A stretch of DNA of 64,000 nucleotides from Pikeienuella piscinae (GTDB lineage: Bacteria > Pseudomonadota > Alphaproteobacteria > Rhodobacterales > Rhodobacteraceae). Position numbers and translations under genes: made by a program. This document shows positions 8,217-16,280 of the stretch, one piece after another. Every line of letters starts with the position of its first letter. Positions within the stretch are counted from its first letter, which is position 1. Under the pieces are notes generated by a model, which had not been told where the DNA came from, made no database searches, and saw only the letters and a list, made by a program, of their open reading frames with translations. The stretch lies in the NCBI RefSeq assembly GCF_011044155.1, contig NZ_CP049056.1:3476001-3540000 (forward strand), read 5' to 3'.

Positions 8217-9424
8217 CGGGGCTGCGTCTCTTCCGCGCCGGACTGTTTAAGTGCGCCGGTTGCACGGTGGATTCCGCGATCGATCCAGACGAAGCACTTC
8301 CTGAGCGCACTGTCCGTACCCTGGCTCGCGGTGGTGAAGAAGAGCCATAGTCCGAAGGCGAAATAGACGGCGCAAAGCCCCCAGAGCCCGAGCACCGGGT
8401 CTACGGTCCCGTTCGCGGCCATGCCCTCGACCGTCTTGGTGACGTTCTGAAACGCGATCAGCACCGCCATCGCCAGTGCGATTCGTCGCCAGGCCGGTGA
8501 GCGTTTCCCCGCGACCGCGAGCGGCACCGCGATCAACGGCACTCCGAGAAGCGCAAAAGCCCGGATCAGGCGACCGTGAAACTCCGCCGCGTAGCGTGGG
8601 TCGGGGGGCGCGCCTTCATCGCCGCGGATGCGCGCCAGAAGTTCCTTCTGCGTCAACTCGCGCTCGGAGCCGCCGCGCGGGCGAAAGAGCTCGCCGTCGA
8701 GATCGAACTCGCGTTCCAGCGTCAGACTGTCGAAACTGACCGAGAGTTCGCCCTCCGTCCGTCCGATGGAGACGGCGACGCCGTTGACGAGCCGAAGACG
8801 CAAGGTCCGCGTCTCCACGTTCGGGATAAGCACTCCGCGCTCGGCGGTGAGGATGCGTTCAGCGTCGCCTTCCTGCTTCTGAAGCACGAACACGCGGTCG
8901 AGAATGCGGCCGGTCGGGTCGACTTCCTCGGCGGAGATGGTCATGCCCTCGCCGGCGTCGATGAACGTGCCGGCCTCCACCCGGGCGTCCCATGCGGCGT
9001 TCACGAGTTCATGCTTGACGGCCTGGTAGGCGTAGCGTGAATAGGGCTGGAGATATCCAAACAGGAGGAGTGAAAGAACGCCGAGAATCGCGCCGCAGAA
9101 AATGAAGATGGCCCCGATCCGCCGGATCGACCAACCGGCGCCCTCCATCGCGTCAAGCTCGTTTTCGGAACCGAGCGAGGTCATCACCGCAATGATGCCG
9201 ACGGCGAAGGCGGCGGGAAGCGCGAGGCCGAGATAGTGCGGCACGAGGTTGAGCGTCATGGCGAGCACGAGGCCGAGCGGCGCGCCCTTGCCGGTCAGGA
9301 GTTCGAACAGCCTGAGCACGCGCTCCAGCAGCAACGCCGCGAGAGTCACCGCCAGTGCGGCCATCATCGGCTTCGCCATCAGCCGAAGGAGGTAGGCGTC
9401 GACTGTGCGGAGGCGCATGGACAT
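8213..9424 (-). CDS. lptF: LptF-like permease of an LptFG-type lipid exporter
   Basis: This is a 403-residue YjgP/YjgQ-family permease. After a short cytosolic start (LRTVDAYLLRLMAKP) come an N-terminal helix, the coupling region with AVMTSLGSENELDAMEGAGW-type sequence near residues 88-107, a periplasmic beta-jellyroll domain and three C-terminal helices. The start at 9424 is preceded by GGGGAG at a suitable distance. The longer frame upstream lacks such a site. It is the first gene of the lptF-lptG-GNAT operon, which reads away from the histidine kinase gene. It should assemble with the LptG-like protein and an LptB ATPase encoded elsewhere. Confidence 0.85.
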   Translation of the reverse strand: MSMRLRTVDAYLLRLMAKPMMAALAVTLAALLLERVLRLFELLTGKGAPLGLVLAMTLNLVPHYLGLALPAAFAVGIIAVMTSLGSENELDAMEGAGWSIRRIGAIFIFCGAILGVLSLLLFGYLQPYSRYAYQAVKHELVNAAWDARVEAGTFIDAGEGMTISAEEVDPTGRILDRVFVLQKQEGDAERILTAERGVLIPNVETRTLRLRLVNGVAVSIGRTEGELSVSFDSLTLEREFDLDGELFRPRGGSERELTQKELLARIRGDEGAPPDPRYAAEFHGRLIRAFALLGVPLIAVPLAVAGKRSPAWRRIALAMAVLIAFQNVTKTVEGMAANGTVDPVLGLWGLCAVYFAFGLWLFFTTASQGTDSALRKCFVWIDRGIHRATGALKQSGAEETQPR

Positions 9425-9626
9425 CGGGCTCCCCGGCTCCGGATCCGCCCGTATTCGGGCTTTCGCCGGCGCGCGCCATGCCGACGCGCGCATTTCCATT
9501 TAGAGGAGCGCGCGCGGCCCCGCAACCGCCGGAGGCGAAGCCTGGCGCCGGAAACACTGGCGCGTCGCCGCCGATTCTCTTAGAGATTCATGAACCGCCT
9601 GTCGAAGTGAGCAAAGCCGGAACCCT

Positions 9627-10979
9627 ATGCACGGCGCGTCGCGAAAGCCCAACAGACTGGAAGAAATCGAAGCCCGGCTCGCCGAGGCCGAGGATGAGCT
9701 CATGCAGCGCGAGGAGCTCTTTCGCATCTTCAACAAGTTCGCGGTCGACATCATGGGGATCGACGGCGAGCAGGAGCTGATGTGGCATGTCGCGCGCGAA
9801 GTCGTCGGCAAGATGGGTTTCAACGATTGCGTTATCTACCTGACCGATCCGCTCGGCGCCTATCTGAGGCAGGTCGCCGCGCTCGGCGCGAAGAATCCCG
9901 AGGGCCACGATATCGTCAATTCGCTCCGCATCCGCATGGGACAGGGTGTGACCGGGCGAGTCGCGCAGACCGGTAAGCCGATCATCATTTCCGATCTTTC
10001 CAAGGAGCCGTCGTATATTCCCGATCTGGAGCCGGCGCTCAGCGAGATCTGCGTGCCGATGACGATCGACGGCAAGGTCGTCGGGGTGATCGACAGCGAG
10101 GAGGCGTCGGCGAACGTCTTCACGGCGGGCCACCTGAGCATCCTCACCACGATCGCCGCCATCGTCAGCTCGAAGCTGAAGCTGCTCCGGGAGGCGGAAG
10201 ATGCGCGCCGGCGCAATCTGGAGCTCGAGCGCACGCGCGAGCGGCTGGATCGCGCGCGCAGGCAGGCGGAAAGCGCCAGCCGGGTGAAGAACGCGTTTCT
10301 CGGCACCCTCAGTCACGAACTGCGCACGCCGATGAACGGGGTGATCGGCATGGGCGAGTTGCTGTCGCACACCGATCTGGACGATCGCCAGCGGCAATTC
10401 GTCGACGTGCTGCTCGCCTCGGCGAAGTCGCTGACCGGGCTTATGGACGATCTGCTCGACATCTCGATGATCGAGGCTGGCGAAATGCGTCTTCAGATCG
10501 CCGATGTCGACCTCGCCGCGCTGGCGCATACGCTGACCGAAGCGATCGCGGCGATGGAGGTGGCGCGCCAGACCAGGCTGACGCTGGATTTCGACGACTC
10601 GGCGCGGGGCCTCTGGCGTGGCGACGGCAAACGCATCAGGCAGATTCTGTCGAACCTCATTAACAATGCGGTGAAGTTCACCGGTGAAGGCGAGGTCGCC
10701 GTTACGATTCGGGCCGAAGACACCCATGTTCGTTTCGAGGTGAAGGATGATGGGCCGGGCGTGCCGAAGGAGCAGCTCTCGGCGATCTTCGACCGGTTTC
10801 AGCAGGTCGAACAGACCGAATCCCGGCGCCATGGCGGCGTCGGCATCGGACTCAATATCTGTCGTCAGCTTGTCGCCGCGATGAAGGGCGAGATCGGCAT
10901 CGAGAGCGAGGAGGGCAAGGGCGCGCTCTTCTGGTTCAATCTGCCGCTGGAACGGGTCAAGACGCAGACGGAAGGCTGA
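9627..10979 (+). CDS. GAF-domain sensor histidine kinase
   Basis: This 450-residue soluble kinase begins with a short coiled coil (residues 10-33). A GAF domain (about 40-185) contains RMGQGVTGRVAQTGKPIII, and a second coiled coil (188-222) follows. The HisKA domain carries the phospho-acceptor His230 in LSHELRTPMNG. The HATPase domain has NLINNAVKF (N box), DDGPGVP (G1) and HGGVGIGL (G2). There is no transmembrane segment and no receiver domain, so it senses a cytosolic signal or partner and passes phosphate to a separate regulator. No response regulator lies beside it. It is divergent from lptF and convergent with the metallophosphoesterase, overlapping it by 23 nt. A role in controlling the lipid locus is only inferred from position. 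Confidence 0.88.
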   Translation: MHGASRKPNRLEEIEARLAEAEDELMQREELFRIFNKFAVDIMGIDGEQELMWHVAREVVGKMGFNDCVIYLTDPLGAYLRQVAALGAKNPEGHDIVNSLRIRMGQGVTGRVAQTGKPIIISDLSKEPSYIPDLEPALSEICVPMTIDGKVVGVIDSEEASANVFTAGHLSILTTIAAIVSSKLKLLREAEDARRRNLELERTRERLDRARRQAESASRVKNAFLGTLSHELRTPMNGVIGMGELLSHTDLDDRQRQFVDVLLASAKSLTGLMDDLLDISMIEAGEMRLQIADVDLAALAHTLTEAIAAMEVARQTRLTLDFDDSARGLWRGDGKRIRQILSNLINNAVKFTGEGEVAVTIRAEDTHVRFEVKDDGPGVPKEQLSAIFDRFQQVEQTESRRHGGVGIGLNICRQLVAAMKGEIGIESEEGKGALFWFNLPLERVKTQTEG

Positions 10980-11841
10980 ACCGGCCGCGATCGGCGAATT
11001 CTCCCGTAGCCGTGACGGCGCGGCGCAGGATTTCGATCCGGTGCCCGCGTCCCTCCGCTGAAATGGTTATAAGCCGCCATTCGGCCGGCTCATGACCCGT
11101 TCCTGGCGGGGTCGAGGCCGAGGGCGCGCCGAGCACCGGAATACGGATCGCGCCGGCGTCGATCCAGCTCAGCTGGCTCTTGTGGTTATGACCATGGAGG
11201 ACCAGGTCCGCGCCGGCCTCCGCGATGGCCGCGGCGACTGCCTTGCGGTCGCGGAGCGCCTTGCGCGGCTTGCTCATCGCGGTCGGCGGATGGTGGATCA
11301 GGACGATGCGACAGAGTCCGCGCGTCGCGGAGAGATGGGCGCGAAGGCCGTCGATCTGCGCCAGGCCGGCCGCTCCCTTGGCGTATAAGAGGGGCGTTGC
11401 GATCGCGGTGGAGACGCCGATCAGCGCGACCGGGCCGCGCCGACGAACCCACGGCCAGCCGGCGCCCCGGTCGCTGGCGATGAAGGGCGCAAATCTGGCG
11501 TCGCGCTCGGTTTCGACGCCGGCGACAAGGGCCTCGTGATTGCCGGGAACGAAGCTGACCTGCTCGCCCGGCCCGAACCCCGCCAGCCATTCTGCGGCGC
11601 CTCCAAACTCGCGCGGGAGTCCGAAATTCACCGCGTCTCCGGTCATTGCGACATGATCCGGACGGTGCGCCATGACGTCCGCGCGCAACCTGTCGGCGAT
11701 GGTGCGCAGATGCAATGCGCGCCGGCTCCGCGCCCAGTTCAGCGCGCTGAGCGCCCGCTTGCCGAGAAGCTCGCGGGCGCTGAAGCCGCCGTGGAGCGGC
11801 AGATGCGCGTCGGTGAGATGCGCGATGGTGAACCCGGTCAT
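10957..11841 (-). CDS. Calcineurin-like metallophosphoesterase
   Basis: This 294-residue protein has the complete dinuclear metal set: LTDAHLP (DxH), MTGDAVNFG (GDx4G), VPGNHEA (GNHE), a later LIHHPP and the GHNHKS (GHxH) motif. Enzymes of this fold hydrolyse phosphomono- or diesters, and LpxH of lipid A synthesis is one example. The start at 11841 (MTGFTIAHLTD) puts the first strand at the N-terminus as expected; the longer frame runs into the divergent kinase gene. It lies back to back with the lipid kinase (82 bp apart), which suggests removal of a phosphate or nucleotide from a lipid-linked intermediate. This is inference. The product ends inside the 3' end of the histidine kinase gene on the other strand. 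Confidence 0.8.
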   Translation of the reverse strand: MTGFTIAHLTDAHLPLHGGFSARELLGKRALSALNWARSRRALHLRTIADRLRADVMAHRPDHVAMTGDAVNFGLPREFGGAAEWLAGFGPGEQVSFVPGNHEALVAGVETERDARFAPFIASDRGAGWPWVRRRGPVALIGVSTAIATPLLYAKGAAGLAQIDGLRAHLSATRGLCRIVLIHHPPTAMSKPRKALRDRKAVAAAIAEAGADLVLHGHNHKSQLSWIDAGAIRIPVLGAPSASTPPGTGHEPAEWRLITISAEGRGHRIEILRRAVTATGEFADRGRFSLPSAS

Positions 11842-11923
11842 GCATCCAGCCTTTCGCAACCCGTCCTTGCCCGGCGCCAACTCAACCGATAGGGGAGAGT
11901 GGGTCAATCCGCCGGGTGCGTTC

Positions 11924-12826
11924 ATGTCCTCCTCCCTCACGCCTCCCACTGTCGGCCATATCCGCAATCCGGCCGCGACACGCGTAGGCGCGCACGCGCT
12001 CGACGTCAGAGCGGGTTTTATGACTCGCGCGCCCGAAGGGTTACCGGCGCTCGACGCGGCGCTGGCGGAAATGCGCGCCGCCGGAGTGCGCCGTCTGGTC
12101 GTGGAGGGCGGCGACGGCACGGTGCGCGAGGTGATGAGCCGCGCCTTCACGCTATGGGCCGGATCGCCGCCGGAATTCGCGATTCTCGCCGCTGGCAACA
12201 GCAATCTTATCGCGAGAAGCGCCGGTCGGATCGAAGAGGCGGATCTGGACCGTCTCATCGCCGCGAACGGCGCGCGCCGCCGTGCGCTGGCGGTGCTCAG
12301 GGTCGCGCGCGCGCGGGCGCCCGAGATTCGCGGCTTCGTTCTCGGCGCAGGCGCCTATGTCGCTGCGACGCGGCTGGCGCGTGAGGAGATCGGCGCGCGC
12401 CACGGCCCGCAGATCGTGCTGGCGGTGCTTCGCCTTCTCCGCTCGAAGGCGCTTCGCGCGCCGTCATCGATCGGCTTCGGATGCGACGGGGCGCCGGACG
12501 AGCCCCGCCAGCGGATGCTGGTCGGGCTCACTTCGCTCCCCGGCGCGCTCATCTATGGGCTCGAGCCGTTCTGGGGCGGGGGAGACGGGGCGATCCGCTG
12601 GCTCGATATCGCGGCCGATGCGCCGCGCCTGATGCTGGCTGCCCCTTTCGTCGCGTTCGGCGCGCCGCGACGCTGGATGCGTGGCGGTTATGAAAGCGGC
12701 CGGGCGGCGCGGGCGACATTGGCGCTCGACGCTCCCTTCGTCATGGATGGCGAGGAGTTCGAGGCCGGCGCCGACGGGCGGATCGAAGTGACGGCGGCCG
12801 AGAGCGCGACCTTTCTCTCCTTCTGA
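11924..12826 (+). CDS. Diacylglycerol-kinase-family lipid kinase, possible ceramide kinase
   Basis: This 300-residue protein has the nucleotide-binding GGDGT motif of the DAGK catalytic domain (residues 62-66, VVEGGDGTVREV). The LPxGTxN-type loop is altered to LAAGNSNLIARS, and the C-terminal DGE motif is in FVMDGEEFEAG. Family members phosphorylate lipid hydroxyls with ATP. Bacterial ceramide kinase of Caulobacter (CerK/CpgB, from memory) belongs to this family. The cluster with serine palmitoyltransferase, ACP and a ceramide-synthase-like protein makes ceramide the best guess. I chose ATG 11924 because the longer frame upstream overlaps the divergent phosphoesterase. Diacylglycerol or sphingoid base are alternative substrates. 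Confidence 0.7.
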   Translation: MSSSLTPPTVGHIRNPAATRVGAHALDVRAGFMTRAPEGLPALDAALAEMRAAGVRRLVVEGGDGTVREVMSRAFTLWAGSPPEFAILAAGNSNLIARSAGRIEEADLDRLIAANGARRRALAVLRVARARAPEIRGFVLGAGAYVAATRLAREEIGARHGPQIVLAVLRLLRSKALRAPSSIGFGCDGAPDEPRQRMLVGLTSLPGALIYGLEPFWGGGDGAIRWLDIAADAPRLMLAAPFVAFGAPRRWMRGGYESGRAARATLALDAPFVMDGEEFEAGADGRIEVTAAESATFLSF

Positions 12827-12882
12827 TCGGCTCGACATCGGCCCGTTGAGACGCTATCTCCGCCGGGAACGGAAAGGAGCGT

Positions 12883-13704
12883 GTGAAATCCATGGCCGCC
12901 GCCGAAGATCTCAAGTCCACGAAACCGAAGACGCTGAACCGGCCGGTCCGGAAATTCGTCAAGAAGCGTGGCAAGAAGCTGATGCGCTGGATCGCCGGAT
13001 TCCAGAGTCGGCAGAGTCTCGTGCCCGACACCCCGTTCATCGACGTCTCTCATTTCCCCTTTCTCGCCGAGTTTGAGGAGAAGTGGCGTGAAATGCAGGA
13101 CGAGGCGCGCGCCATCCTCAAGCATCGGGACGCGATTCCGGGCTTCGAGCAGGTCTCGCCCGACCAGCATCGCATCGCCAAGGCGCAGAAGTGGAAGACT
13201 TTCATCCTCTATGGCTTTGGCGATCGGCTGGAGAAGAACTGCGCCATGGCCCCGGTCGCGGCCGAAGTGCTGTCGCGGGTGCCGAACGTGCAGACCGCGT
13301 GGTTTTCGATTCTCGCGCCCGGCTATCACATTCCCGCGCATACCGGCGTCACCAAAGGCATCGTGCGCGCCCATCTCGGCCTGATCATCCCGAAGGAGCG
13401 GGAGAAATGCCGCATCCGCGTCGCGGACGAGGTCAGAGCGTGGAAGGAGGGTGAAGTCTTCGCCTTCGACGACACGTTCGAGCATGAGGTCTGGAACGAC
13501 ACGGATGAGGAGCGGGTCATCCTGCTCTTCGATTTCGACCGACCGATGAAATGGCCGGGCCGGATGCTTAACAAGCTGATGCTGCGGCTGATGAAATTCA
13601 CCGCCTTCTATCAGGAGCCGAAGAAGAACCTCGCTGATTTCGAGGCGCGGTTCGAGGCGGCGACCCGGCGCGCGGACGAGAATCTCGAAAAGCTGAGCGA
13701 CTGA
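12883..13704 (+). CDS. Aspartyl/asparaginyl beta-hydroxylase (AspH/LpxO) family oxygenase
   Basis: This 273-residue 2-oxoglutarate/Fe(II) oxygenase has the two-histidine metal site of this family (AHTG, His153; FEHEVWN, His201) and the co-substrate arginine (RVILLF, Arg211). A very basic N-terminus (residues 11-45) could touch the membrane. Bacterial relatives include LpxO, which 2-hydroxylates a lipid A acyl chain. In this block hydroxylation of a ceramide acyl chain or sphingoid base is plausible but unproven. The start is ambiguous. AAGGAG (12874-12879) is 3 nt from GTG 12883 and 12 nt from ATG 12892. The next gene starts 4 nt after its stop, so they form an operon. Confidence 0.8.
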   Translation: MKSMAAAEDLKSTKPKTLNRPVRKFVKKRGKKLMRWIAGFQSRQSLVPDTPFIDVSHFPFLAEFEEKWREMQDEARAILKHRDAIPGFEQVSPDQHRIAKAQKWKTFILYGFGDRLEKNCAMAPVAAEVLSRVPNVQTAWFSILAPGYHIPAHTGVTKGIVRAHLGLIIPKEREKCRIRVADEVRAWKEGEVFAFDDTFEHEVWNDTDEERVILLFDFDRPMKWPGRMLNKLMLRLMKFTAFYQEPKKNLADFEARFEAATRRADENLEKLSD

Positions 13705-13708
13705 CGCC

Positions 13709-14506
13709 GTGCGAGCGCCCGACCCGGCGCTCACCGCCTTCATCGCGGATGAGCTGGCGCGGCCGACCCTGCCGGAAGCCGGCGCCTTCGCCGCGCATCT
13801 CGCCGAAAGGCCGGGAACCGCCGCCGTTCTGTTCTATGGCTCCTGCCTCCAGCGCGGGACGACCGAGGGCGTTCTCGATTTCTACGTCCTCACCGATGGC
13901 GGCGACTGGGGGCAGGGCGCGCTCGCCGCCGCGGCCGGGCGTGTCCTGCCGCCAAATGTCTATGTCGTGGCGTGGAAAGGGCTGAGAGCGAAGGTCGCCG
14001 TCACCCGTCTTGCCGATTTTGGCGCCCGTTGCGGGTTGGAGACGCTGGACACGACCTTTTGGGCCCGGTTCTGCCAACGCGCCGCCATCGTTTGGGCGCG
14101 CAACGACGAGGCGGAACGGGCGGCGGCGGAGGCTGTCGCTACTTCGGTGGAGACGGCGGCGATCTGGGCCGCCCGCCTCGCGCCGGGCTTGCAGGGCGCG
14201 GCCGCCTGGCGCGCCCTCTTCGCGCGCACCTATCGGGTGGAGATCCGGCCTGAGCGGAAGGGGCGCGGCGACGCAATTGTCGATGCGGATGAAGCACGAT
14301 TCGCCCGTTTGTGGGCGCTGACGTCGCCGGCGCGGTCGGTTGCGCCCCCGGCCTCGGCCAACGCCTGGCGCGCGCGCTGGTGGGTGGGCAAGCCGCTCCA
14401 CCTCGGGCGGTTGGCGAAGGGGGCGTTCACCTATGAAGGGGGTGTGCGCTATCTGATCTGGAAGATTCGCCGACATCGCCGCGACCCGTCGCGCCAGACG
14501 CGATAG
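13709..14506 (+). CDS. Nucleotidyltransferase-like protein, Tam41-type (uncertain)
   Basis: This 265-residue protein starts with GTG four bases after the hydroxylase stop. Near its N-terminus LFYGSCLQRG (GS at 44-45) is followed by GVLDFYVLTD (Asp57, Asp63). This spacing resembles the GS...D.x.D active site of nucleotidyltransferases, and of the Tam41 phosphatidate cytidylyltransferases in particular. The rest is Ala/Arg-rich, with a conserved-looking RTYRVEIRPERKGR segment near 170-190 and a basic tail. Next to a DAGK-type kinase, an enzyme that turns a lipid phosphate into a CDP-lipid, or that activates a head group, would make sense. I recognise only the fold signature, not a characterised protein. 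Confidence 0.5.
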   Translation: MRAPDPALTAFIADELARPTLPEAGAFAAHLAERPGTAAVLFYGSCLQRGTTEGVLDFYVLTDGGDWGQGALAAAAGRVLPPNVYVVAWKGLRAKVAVTRLADFGARCGLETLDTTFWARFCQRAAIVWARNDEAERAAAEAVATSVETAAIWAARLAPGLQGAAAWRALFARTYRVEIRPERKGRGDAIVDADEARFARLWALTSPARSVAPPASANAWRARWWVGKPLHLGRLAKGAFTYEGGVRYLIWKIRRHRRDPSRQTR

Positions 14507-14621
14507 CGCCGCCGTCGCAGGCTCCTACTTTCCGAACCGGGAATGCGCGTGCAGCCGGACGCCAGATCGAAAGGAGCGCCGGACGATAGGCGCGGCCTTC
14601 GAAAACGCCGCCATGAACGCG

Positions 14622-14656
14622 GAACCGCCCCGAACGCGGCGCGCTCGGGGCGGTTC
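14622..14656. terminator. Bidirectional terminator between convergent genes
   Basis: A perfect 12-bp stem (GAACCGCCCCGA at 14622-14633, TCGGGGCGGTTC at 14645-14656, 11-nt loop) sits between the convergent ends of the nucleotidyltransferase-like gene and the serine palmitoyltransferase gene. There is no clear T-run, but the position and strength fit a two-way terminator. Confidence 0.6.
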
Positions 14657-14674
14657 AATTCGATGAGATCGAGA

Positions 14675-16000
14675 TCAGCGCTCGGCCGCGGTCTTGGCTT
14701 CGGTATGCGCCTTCTGCTTGTCGATCGGACGCGCGGGCGAGCCGCCGCCGGTGACGATACGGAGCGCACCCTGAGCCGCGGCGAGGCGGCGGCGGTCCGC
14801 CTTGGAGGCCGGGATCAACTCCATCTCCGCGCCGACCTGCGCGAAGATATCGAGCGCAGTGGCGATCTGCTCACGGCTATGCGCCGCGGAGATCGACGAT
14901 CGCAGCAGCGAAAGCGCGCCCGGAGTCGAAGGCGGGATCGCGATGTTCGTGTACACGCCGGCCTCGATCAGCGCATTCCAGAACCGGACAGCGACTTCCT
15001 TGCCGGAGAGCTTGACCGCGACAACCGGGGAAACCTCCGGGCCAAGTTCGAAGCCGAGCGCCTCCAGCCCGTCATAGAAAGTCCGGGCGTTGCGCCAGAG
15101 CTGCTCGCGCAATTGCGGGTTCGCCTCGATCTGGTCGAAACTCTGCCGCGCCGCCGCGATCACCGCCGGCGGCAGCGAGGCGGTGAACATGTAGGGCCGT
15201 GAAATTGAACGGAGGATCTCGACGCCCTCATGGTCCGAGACGCAGAACCCGCCGACCGTGCCGACCGACTTCGAAAATGTGCCGACGATGTAGTCGCAAT
15301 CCGCTTCGACCCCTGCCTGCTCGCAGAGCCCGCGACCCTTTTCGCCGAGCGTGCCGAGCGAATGCGCTTCATCGACCATCAGGTATGCGCCGTATTCGCG
15401 CTTCACCGCCGCGATCTCCGCGAGCGGCGCAGTGTCGCCGAGCATCGAATAGATGCCTTCGGTGACGATCAGCTTGTCACCGGGCTTGCCCTTGAGGCGC
15501 GCCAGTTTCTTGGCCAGGTCGTCAGGATTGTTGTGACGAAAGCGGATCACCTCCGCGTCGGAAAGCCGGCAGGCGTCATAGATCGAAGCATGGCTGTCCG
15601 CGTCGATCAGCAGATAATCGCCACGCTGCGCCAGCGCGGAGATTGCGCCGAGATTCGCCGCGTAGCCGGTCGAGAACACTACGGCGCATTTCTTGCCGTA
15701 AAAATCCGCGACCCGCCGCTCCAGCGACTTGTGCAACTCATAGGTGCCGTTCGCAATTCGCGAACCGGTCGTGCCGGTGCCGAAACGGTCGATCGCGGCC
15801 TTGGCCTCGGCCACGCAATCCGCGTCGAACGTCATCCCGAGATAGTTGTTGGTGCCGAGCAGGATTGTCCGCCGACCCTCCAGCGTGGCCTCGGTCGGCG
15901 AAATGACCTCGTCGAACTCGAGCCGGGTCGGGTCGCGGCCCAAAGCTTTTAGCGCGCCAAAGGCCTTTTCGACGGCCATGACCTTATCTTCGATGCTCAC
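14675..16000 (-). CDS. spt: Serine palmitoyltransferase (alpha-oxoamine synthase family)
   Basis: This 441-residue PLP enzyme is of the alpha-oxoamine synthase family. It shows the GTGTTGSRIANGTYELH block (residues 74-90), the cofactor-stacking His137 (DSHAS), Asp210 and His213 of VDEAHS, and the PLP lysine in GTFSKSVG (Lys244). Related enzymes make aminolevulinate, KBL or AONS. The adjoining dedicated acyl carrier protein and the lipid genes nearby point to serine palmitoyltransferase, which condenses serine with a fatty acyl thioester to 3-ketosphinganine. The start is GTG at 16000, six bases after AGGAG. A basic 40-residue tail extends past the conserved domain. The ACP gene ends 28 nt upstream. 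A 2-amino-3-oxoalkanoate synthase of other specificity is the main alternative. Confidence 0.82.
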   Translation of the reverse strand: MSIEDKVMAVEKAFGALKALGRDPTRLEFDEVISPTEATLEGRRTILLGTNNYLGMTFDADCVAEAKAAIDRFGTGTTGSRIANGTYELHKSLERRVADFYGKKCAVVFSTGYAANLGAISALAQRGDYLLIDADSHASIYDACRLSDAEVIRFRHNNPDDLAKKLARLKGKPGDKLIVTEGIYSMLGDTAPLAEIAAVKREYGAYLMVDEAHSLGTLGEKGRGLCEQAGVEADCDYIVGTFSKSVGTVGGFCVSDHEGVEILRSISRPYMFTASLPPAVIAAARQSFDQIEANPQLREQLWRNARTFYDGLEALGFELGPEVSPVVAVKLSGKEVAVRFWNALIEAGVYTNIAIPPSTPGALSLLRSSISAAHSREQIATALDIFAQVGAEMELIPASKADRRRLAAAQGALRIVTGGGSPARPIDKQKAHTEAKTAAER

Positions 16001-16028
16001 TGCCTTCTCCTGCGTCCCGCGTGGCGCT

Positions 16029-16280
16029 TCAGGCGTTTTCCAGTATCAGGCCATGGATCGTGGCGGCGAGTTGCCTCACCGTTTTCACGTCCGAGATACG
16101 GTCCAGAGGAACCGTGATCCCGAACTCGTCTTCCAGCTCGAAGACGAAATCCATGACGCTGACGGAGTCGAGGCCGGTATCGGAAACGATATTCGTATCC
16201 GCGCTGAGCTTCAGGTCGCCTTCGACCTTTTCGCTCAGCAAGCGGATGATGTCGTCCTCGACGGAATCCAGCGTCGCCAT
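16029..16280 (-). CDS. Dedicated acyl carrier protein (AcpR-type)
   Basis: This 83-residue acidic protein has the phosphopantetheine attachment site DTGLDSVSVMDFV (Ser39). The canonical DSL is here DSV, which marks it as a specialised carrier rather than housekeeping AcpP. The helix II segment FELEDEFGI is typical. It is the first gene of the acp-spt operon and should hand a long acyl chain to serine palmitoyltransferase, as described for AcpR in Caulobacter. An acyl-ACP synthetase to load it is not in the window. Confidence 0.85.
   Translation of the reverse strand: MATLDSVEDDIIRLLSEKVEGDLKLSADTNIVSDTGLDSVSVMDFVFELEDEFGITVPLDRISDVKTVRQLAATIHGLILENA

Noticed and set aside
9588-10832. 414-codon minus-strand frame opposite the histidine kinase
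   Set aside because: The sense frame has complete HisKA and HATPase motifs. The antisense frame has none.
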